Assembly (NCBI GenBank): GCA_024691045.1
Contig: JAILOC010000182.1
Span: 1 to 9,381 of the forward strand
Direction: 5' to 3'
Origin: Lachnospiraceae bacterium
GTDB lineage: Bacteria; Bacillota_A; Clostridia; Lachnospirales; Lachnospiraceae
Length of the DNA stretch: 9,381 nt
The position numbers and the translations under genes were made by a program. Within the stretch, counting starts at the first letter, position 1. Each line of letters opens with the position of its first letter. The notes under the pieces were generated by a model. It worked only from the letters and a program-made list of their open reading frames with translations. It ran no database searches and was not told the origin of the DNA. Of the stretch, positions 6,379-9,381 are shown in pieces.

Positions 6379-8064
6379 ATGCTTAAAAATCTTCATGTTA
6401 AAAATCTGGCTCTTATCGAAGATGCCGATATAGATTTTTCCGAGGGACTCAATATCCTTACCGGTGAGACCGGCGCCGGAAAAAGTCTTCTGATGGGTTC
6501 GGTGCTGATGGCGCTGGGCTCGAGATTTGATACTTCAATGATCAGAAGGGGTGCGGAAAACGCATCCGTTGAGCTGGTCTTTGACTGCGTTTCCGATGAT
6601 GCACTTTCAATCCTGAAAGACCTTGATATAATTCCCGAAGATGACGGGAGTGTCATAATCAAAAGAACCTGTTCGCAGAACAAGAGCTCATGCAGGATAA
6701 ACGGCTCGAACGTTGCCGTAAGGGAGATGAAGAGACTTTCGCAGGCTCTTATTTCCGTACACGGTCAGAGAGATTATGAAACTCTTCTTCACAGATCGGA
6801 GCTTCTTGCCATAATCGATCTGTACTGCGGCAAAGATATCACTGCGCTCAAACATGTACTCGACGAAAAGTTCACCGGGATGAAGGAACTTAAGGAAAAG
6901 CTCGATGAAGAGTTACGCGATACGAAATCTGCGGGAAGGGAATGCGACCTTGCACGCTTCGAGCTTGAGGAGATAGAGGAAGCCGGTCTTAAGGAAGGCG
7001 AGGACGAAGAGGTTGAAAACACTTATCGCAGGATGAGTAATTTCAAAAAGATCGCAGAGAGCGTGGGCAGAGCGCACGACCTTATCGGAGGAGATGAGGA
7101 GAATGCGGGCAGCCTTACCTCACAGGCGCTAAAGGAGCTTTCGTCCGTATCCGAATTTGACGATGAACTTTCCGGATTTGAGGAAGAACTCAGATCCGCA
7201 GAATCGATACTTTCGGATCTTCAGATGGAACTCGGTTCCTATCTGTCACAGATGGAGTTCGACGAAGAAAAGTTTGCGCTCACCGAAGACAGACTTAACC
7301 TTATCAATAAGCTCAAGAGCAAATACGGAAGAACCATTTCCGATATTCTCGCGTATGCACAGTCGAGAAAAGAGATCATAGCCAAATTTGAAGACTATGA
7401 TGCATATATGGACGGACTTAAAGCAGATCTGCAGAAAGCGGAAGATGAGTATCTTAAAACCGCGAAAGAAGTATCAAAGCTGAGAAAGAAGAATGCACCG
7501 CTTCTGGAAAAAGAACTCACCGAAAGACTTAAGGAACTCAATTTCGAGACCGTGGATCTTGAAGTAAAGCTTGATGAATGCGAGCCTTCGGCATCGGGAA
7601 TCGACGAAGCCGATTTCCTTATCTCGGTAAATCCGGGTGAGGACAGAAAAGCCATTGCGGATGTTGCGTCGGGCGGCGAGCTTTCACGTATGATGCTTGC
7701 GGTCAAGACCGTTATGGCAGGCAGGGAAGATACGGGAACACTCATATTCGATGAAATAGACTCCGGAATAAGCGGAATCACAGCATGGAAGGTTGCGGGA
7801 AGCCTGGCACGTGTTTCAGGGCATCATCAGGTAATATGCATCACGCATCTTCCTCAGATAGCTGCGATGGCGGATCATCATTTCATCATCGTAAAGTCAT
7901 CGGATGCTTCGTCAACCACCACGGATGTTGTTCCTGCGGAAGGTGATGCATCCATAGCGGAGATAGCAAGACTTCTCGGCACGGATTCCCTGTCGGAAAG
8001 TTCGCTTGAGAATGCGAGAGAACTCATAGGCAGAGCAGCGGAAGTTAAAAAGAACAGAAAGTAA
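6379..8064 (+). CDS. recN: DNA repair protein RecN
   Basis: SMC-like ATPase that acts early at DNA double-strand breaks, tethering ends and assisting RecA. 561 residues, normal length. The N-terminal ABC head begins MLKNLHVKNLALIEDADIDF with Walker A GETGAGKS at 29-36, and the Q-loop region follows (VHGQRDYETLLH). About residues 155-390 are Glu/Lys-rich and heptad-like, the antiparallel coiled-coil arms. The C-terminal head has the ABC signature SGGELSRM starting at Ser431, Walker B TLIFDEID with Asp458-Glu459, the D-loop SGISG, and ITHLPQIAAMADHH (H-loop). It ends in tandem stops TAATAA (8062-8067). The SD GGAGG at 6369-6373 lies 5 bases before the ATG and is strong. The 36-base gap after argR is the largest in the cluster and contains a short inverted repeat, so RecN expression may be tuned separately. 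No SOS-type box was recognised in that gap. Confidence 0.97.
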   Translation: MLKNLHVKNLALIEDADIDFSEGLNILTGETGAGKSLLMGSVLMALGSRFDTSMIRRGAENASVELVFDCVSDDALSILKDLDIIPEDDGSVIIKRTCSQNKSSCRINGSNVAVREMKRLSQALISVHGQRDYETLLHRSELLAIIDLYCGKDITALKHVLDEKFTGMKELKEKLDEELRDTKSAGRECDLARFELEEIEEAGLKEGEDEEVENTYRRMSNFKKIAESVGRAHDLIGGDEENAGSLTSQALKELSSVSEFDDELSGFEEELRSAESILSDLQMELGSYLSQMEFDEEKFALTEDRLNLINKLKSKYGRTISDILAYAQSRKEIIAKFEDYDAYMDGLKADLQKAEDEYLKTAKEVSKLRKKNAPLLEKELTERLKELNFETVDLEVKLDECEPSASGIDEADFLISVNPGEDRKAIADVASGGELSRMMLAVKTVMAGREDTGTLIFDEIDSGISGITAWKVAGSLARVSGHHQVICITHLPQIAAMADHHFIIVKSSDASSTTTDVVPAEGDASIAEIARLLGTDSLSESSLENARELIGRAAEVKKNRK

Positions 8065-8089
8065 TAATCGGAAATGTTCACGGGCATGC

Positions 8090-8103
8090 AGTGACCGGTC
8101 ACT
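8090..8103. repeat. Perfect 14-bp palindrome
   Basis: AGTGACCGGTCACT reads the same on both strands. It lies 26 bases after the recN stop. Flanking CAT (8085-8087) and ATG (8105-8107) could extend it as an imperfect hairpin. With no T run following, it is not a standard terminator. A dimeric regulator site or an RNA stem are both possible; the sequence alone does not decide between them. Confidence 0.55.
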
Positions 8104-8123
8104 TATGAAAGGGGAAAAACGGT

Positions 8124-8246
8124 ATGAAAGTAATGATCATCTCATGTTCTATGATGAGGATGATACTTACCTTAGCTCATATACGCTGTATTTTGAAAAG
8201 ATATAGTAATGGTTTAAGGCTGCATTTATCAGCAGCGTTTTCCTGA
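8124..8246 (+). CDS. Candidate 40-residue small protein or leader peptide, unrecognised
   Basis: An ATG at 8124 preceded by AAAGGGG (8108-8114, 9 bases away) opens a frame of 40 codons ending in TGA at 8244-8246, just before the SD of the lipoprotein gene. The product starts MKVMIISCSMMRMILTLAHI and is rich in Met, Leu and Ile in its first half, with a basic CILKRYSNGLRLHL tail. It could be a small membrane peptide or a leader peptide. A second frame (8105-8206, 33 codons) overlaps it with no SD, but its acidic, Tyr-rich product looks at least as protein-like. Composition gives no firm support to either, and chance reading frames of this size are common. No family is recognised. Confidence 0.2.
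   Translation: MKVMIISCSMMRMILTLAHIRCILKRYSNGLRLHLSAAFS
8219..8241 (+). terminator. Weak hairpin with short T run, possible recN-operon terminator
   Basis: GCTGC (8219-8223) and GCAGC (8232-8236) form a perfect 5-bp stem around an 8-base loop, followed by G and four T (8238-8241). The stem is short and the T run minimal compared with typical Firmicutes terminators, and the next gene's SD starts 7 bases later. It may cause partial termination, or nothing. No better terminator was found after recN, so read-through into the lipoprotein gene is plausible. Confidence 0.25.
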
Positions 8247-8247
8247 A

Positions 8248-8264
8248 GAGGGGGAGAACTAATG
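8248..8264 (+). promoter_or_regulatory. Strong ribosome binding site of the lipoprotein gene
   Basis: GAGGGGGAG at 8248-8256 stands 5 bases before the ATG at 8262. This is one of the clearest SD sites in the window. It fixes the start, which leads directly into a lysine-rich signal peptide. Confidence 0.75.
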
Positions 8265-9381
8265 AAGAAAAAGTATCCGGCACTTATTCTTGCCTGCATC
8301 ATGTGTTCATCGCTTTTCTTCTCCGGCTGCGGGAAGGCGGCCGATGAACCTGCGATCGAAGAAGACGAAGATGAAGACGATGATGATGACAGGGATGATG
8401 ATGAAGACGATGAAGATGACAGGAATGCCTATGTAGAATCGATAGATGAGGATACTCTGGCCGATCAGATCAAGGTCTTTGTCAAGAATAAGAAACTGTG
8501 GACCGTTTCGGGTGAAATGACCATAGAATTGGATAATGCCGCATATTGCGTGACCGACCTGGATCATAACGGAAGAAGCGAGATCGTCGTTATGACGGAA
8601 TCTGCATATTCAACCGTCACGGATATGCGTATCTTTGAGATCACCGAAAAGGGTGATGCTTTTAAGGAAGCTGAATTTGATTATTCCGGCATTCAGAATG
8701 TCACCTCAAGCCTTGCTCCGGATCTTATCAATTTTCCCGAATCCGTCACCTATTTTAACAGAGTCGGTCAGGCATCCCACTATCTTACAGACAACACTTT
8801 TGATAATGGAAACGGCGAGTATGGCGATTGTTGCTGCGATATTTGCTATGAAGAAGGTGTTGCTGCGGTATATACATATCTTTCGGTCAAGGTTAACCAG
8901 ATCCCGGTTCCGGGCACAATGGAATTTGATAATGAATACACTTTTTATTCTCCCGACGGAGAGATAGATGAAGATGAGTATTATGATATCCTCACTACTT
9001 ATCCCGGAGAATACGGAACGAAGGATCAGTACTTCGGTATCTATTACAGGGGGGTGTATGACGATCTCGGAGTCATGGGTCTGGAAGATTCCTTCCTTGT
9101 CAGTGTTCTGACGGATTCCTACAGGGTGTTTACGGGAGAAAAAGACTACTCAGAATTTTATGGTCTGTATAATGATTCCTGGGCGCCGGACCAGTCCTAT
9201 GGTGTCGATAACAGTAACTACATTGGATTCTGGGGGCTGTATGAGAGCGAGGTTGAGGGAGACGTAACAAATTATGAAATCGGATCCGATTATTACAGCA
9301 CTCTTGAGATCGACTATGATGCTTTCATTACCAAGATCGAATATTATGACGGTAAAGCCTCATATGTCTGGTCAACAGTCC
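8262..9381 (+). CDS. Acidic extracytoplasmic lipoprotein of unknown function, 3'-truncated by window edge
   Basis: A frame with no stop runs from ATG 8262 to the window end (373 full codons). Residues 1-22 are a signal peptide: MKKKYP, a hydrophobic core ALILACIMCSSLFF, then SGC with the likely lipidated Cys23. The lipobox FFSGC has Phe rather than the usual Leu at -3. Residues 33-54 are almost pure Asp/Glu with two Arg, and probably act as a flexible tether. A folded part follows with DLDHNGRSE at 99-107, resembling the DxDxNG calcium loops of EF-hand, dockerin and FG-GAP-like repeats, then a strand-rich pattern ending in a CCCDIC cluster at 190-195. The rest is rich in Asp, Glu, Tyr, Phe and Gly. 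This style is common in surface lipoproteins of Lachnospiraceae, but I recognise no named family and assign no function. It likely sits on the outer face of the membrane. Its base choice is richer in A/T third positions than recN by eye. Confidence 0.85.
   Translation, partial: MKKKYPALILACIMCSSLFFSGCGKAADEPAIEEDEDEDDDDDRDDDEDDEDDRNAYVESIDEDTLADQIKVFVKNKKLWTVSGEMTIELDNAAYCVTDLDHNGRSEIVVMTESAYSTVTDMRIFEITEKGDAFKEAEFDYSGIQNVTSSLAPDLINFPESVTYFNRVGQASHYLTDNTFDNGNGEYGDCCCDICYEEGVAAVYTYLSVKVNQIPVPGTMEFDNEYTFYSPDGEIDEDEYYDILTTYPGEYGTKDQYFGIYYRGVYDDLGVMGLEDSFLVSVLTDSYRVFTGEKDYSEFYGLYNDSWAPDQSYGVDNSNYIGFWGLYESEVEGDVTNYEIGSDYYSTLEIDYDAFITKIEYYDGKASYVWSTV
8358..8423 (+). repeat. GAT/GAA/GAC trinucleotide repeat tract encoding the Asp/Glu tether
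   Basis: Twenty-two consecutive codons are Glu, Asp or Arg. The tract appears as two similar units, each ending in GATGACAGG (Asp-Asp-Arg; Arg codons at 8391-8393 and 8421-8423). That looks like an imperfect tandem duplication of a simple-sequence run. Length changes by slippage in multiples of three would keep the frame. Confidence 0.65.

Larger units (their letters stand above)
8065..8261. other. Intergenic region between recN and the lipoprotein gene
   Basis: This 197-base gap is the only sizeable non-coding stretch in the window. It holds a second stop codon for recN, a 14-bp palindrome (8090-8103), two overlapping short reading frames (8105-8206 and 8124-8246), a weak hairpin plus T run (8219-8241) and the SD of the next gene. 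A TATAGT hexamer at 8202-8207 resembles a -10 box, but no fitting TTGACA-like -35 lies 16-18 bases upstream, so no promoter is called. No tRNA-like fold or known riboswitch pattern was recognised. Confidence 0.6.

Noticed and set aside
5917..6396. 159-codon open frame on the minus strand
   Set aside because: It is antisense to the whole of argR with no family resemblance; a shadow of biased codon use.
8202..8207. TATAGT as a -10 promoter box for the lipoprotein gene
   Set aside because: No credible -35 element lies at a normal spacing, so the match is too weak to call.
8307..8567. Hydrophobic 86-codon frame on the minus strand resembling a membrane protein
   Set aside because: Its Ile/Val-rich run is simply the reverse complement of the Asp/Glu codon tract of the lipoprotein gene.
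8635..8967. 110-codon plus-strand frame inside the lipoprotein gene
   Set aside because: The lipoprotein frame is continuous from a strong SD and signal peptide through this stretch, so this is an out-of-frame shadow.
1..9381. Defence system, mobile element, CRISPR array, tRNA or rRNA
   Set aside because: No direct-repeat array, transposase, integrase, nuclease-effector or structural RNA pattern was recognised. Eight of the nine genes are core housekeeping genes.

Overview
The window is a nine-gene stretch, all on the + strand, from a Gram-positive bacterium of the class Clostridia, most likely a Lachnospiraceae-type anaerobe. The basis is the gene order xseA-xseB-ispA-dxs-tlyA-nadK-argR-recN, which is a known conserved housekeeping cluster in Firmicutes. 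Frequent AGA/AGG arginine and ATA isoleucine codons, strong purine-rich Shine-Dalgarno (SD) sites and base composition near 50% G+C by eye fit this. The assignment is an inference from gene order and protein style, not from a marker gene.

Layout: 1-1056 is the C-terminal part of xseA (exonuclease VII large subunit, cut by the window edge). It is followed by xseB (1068-1307), ispA (1326-2276, TTG start), dxs (2276-4144), tlyA (4146-5036), nadK (5033-5884), argR (5884-6342) and recN (6379-8064). Spacings are 11, 18, -1, 1, -4, -1 and 36 bases, so this reads as one tightly packed and partly translationally coupled operon. Positions 8065-8261 are a roughly 200-base gap holding a perfect 14-bp palindrome, a weak hairpin with a short T run and two overlapping tiny reading frames of doubtful status. 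From 8262 to the right edge runs an incomplete gene for an acidic lipoprotein with no stop codon inside the window.

The cluster joins several jobs. XseA and XseB form exonuclease VII and RecN is an SMC-like double-strand-break repair protein. Dxs and IspA supply the first step of the MEP pathway and the prenyl diphosphate chain for isoprenoids. NadK makes NADP, whose reduced form is used by the MEP pathway and biosynthesis generally. TlyA is an S4/FtsJ-type rRNA 2'-O-methyltransferase, and ArgR is the arginine repressor. No arginine genes are in view.

Most of the window is ordinary, well-conserved core genome, and I see no defence system, mobile element, CRISPR array, tRNA or rRNA. The least explained part is the right end: the recN-lipoprotein gap and the lipoprotein, which has an Asp/Glu repeat tract, a calcium-loop-like DxDxNG motif and a CCCxxC cysteine cluster. 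I do not claim a new system. These are leads.
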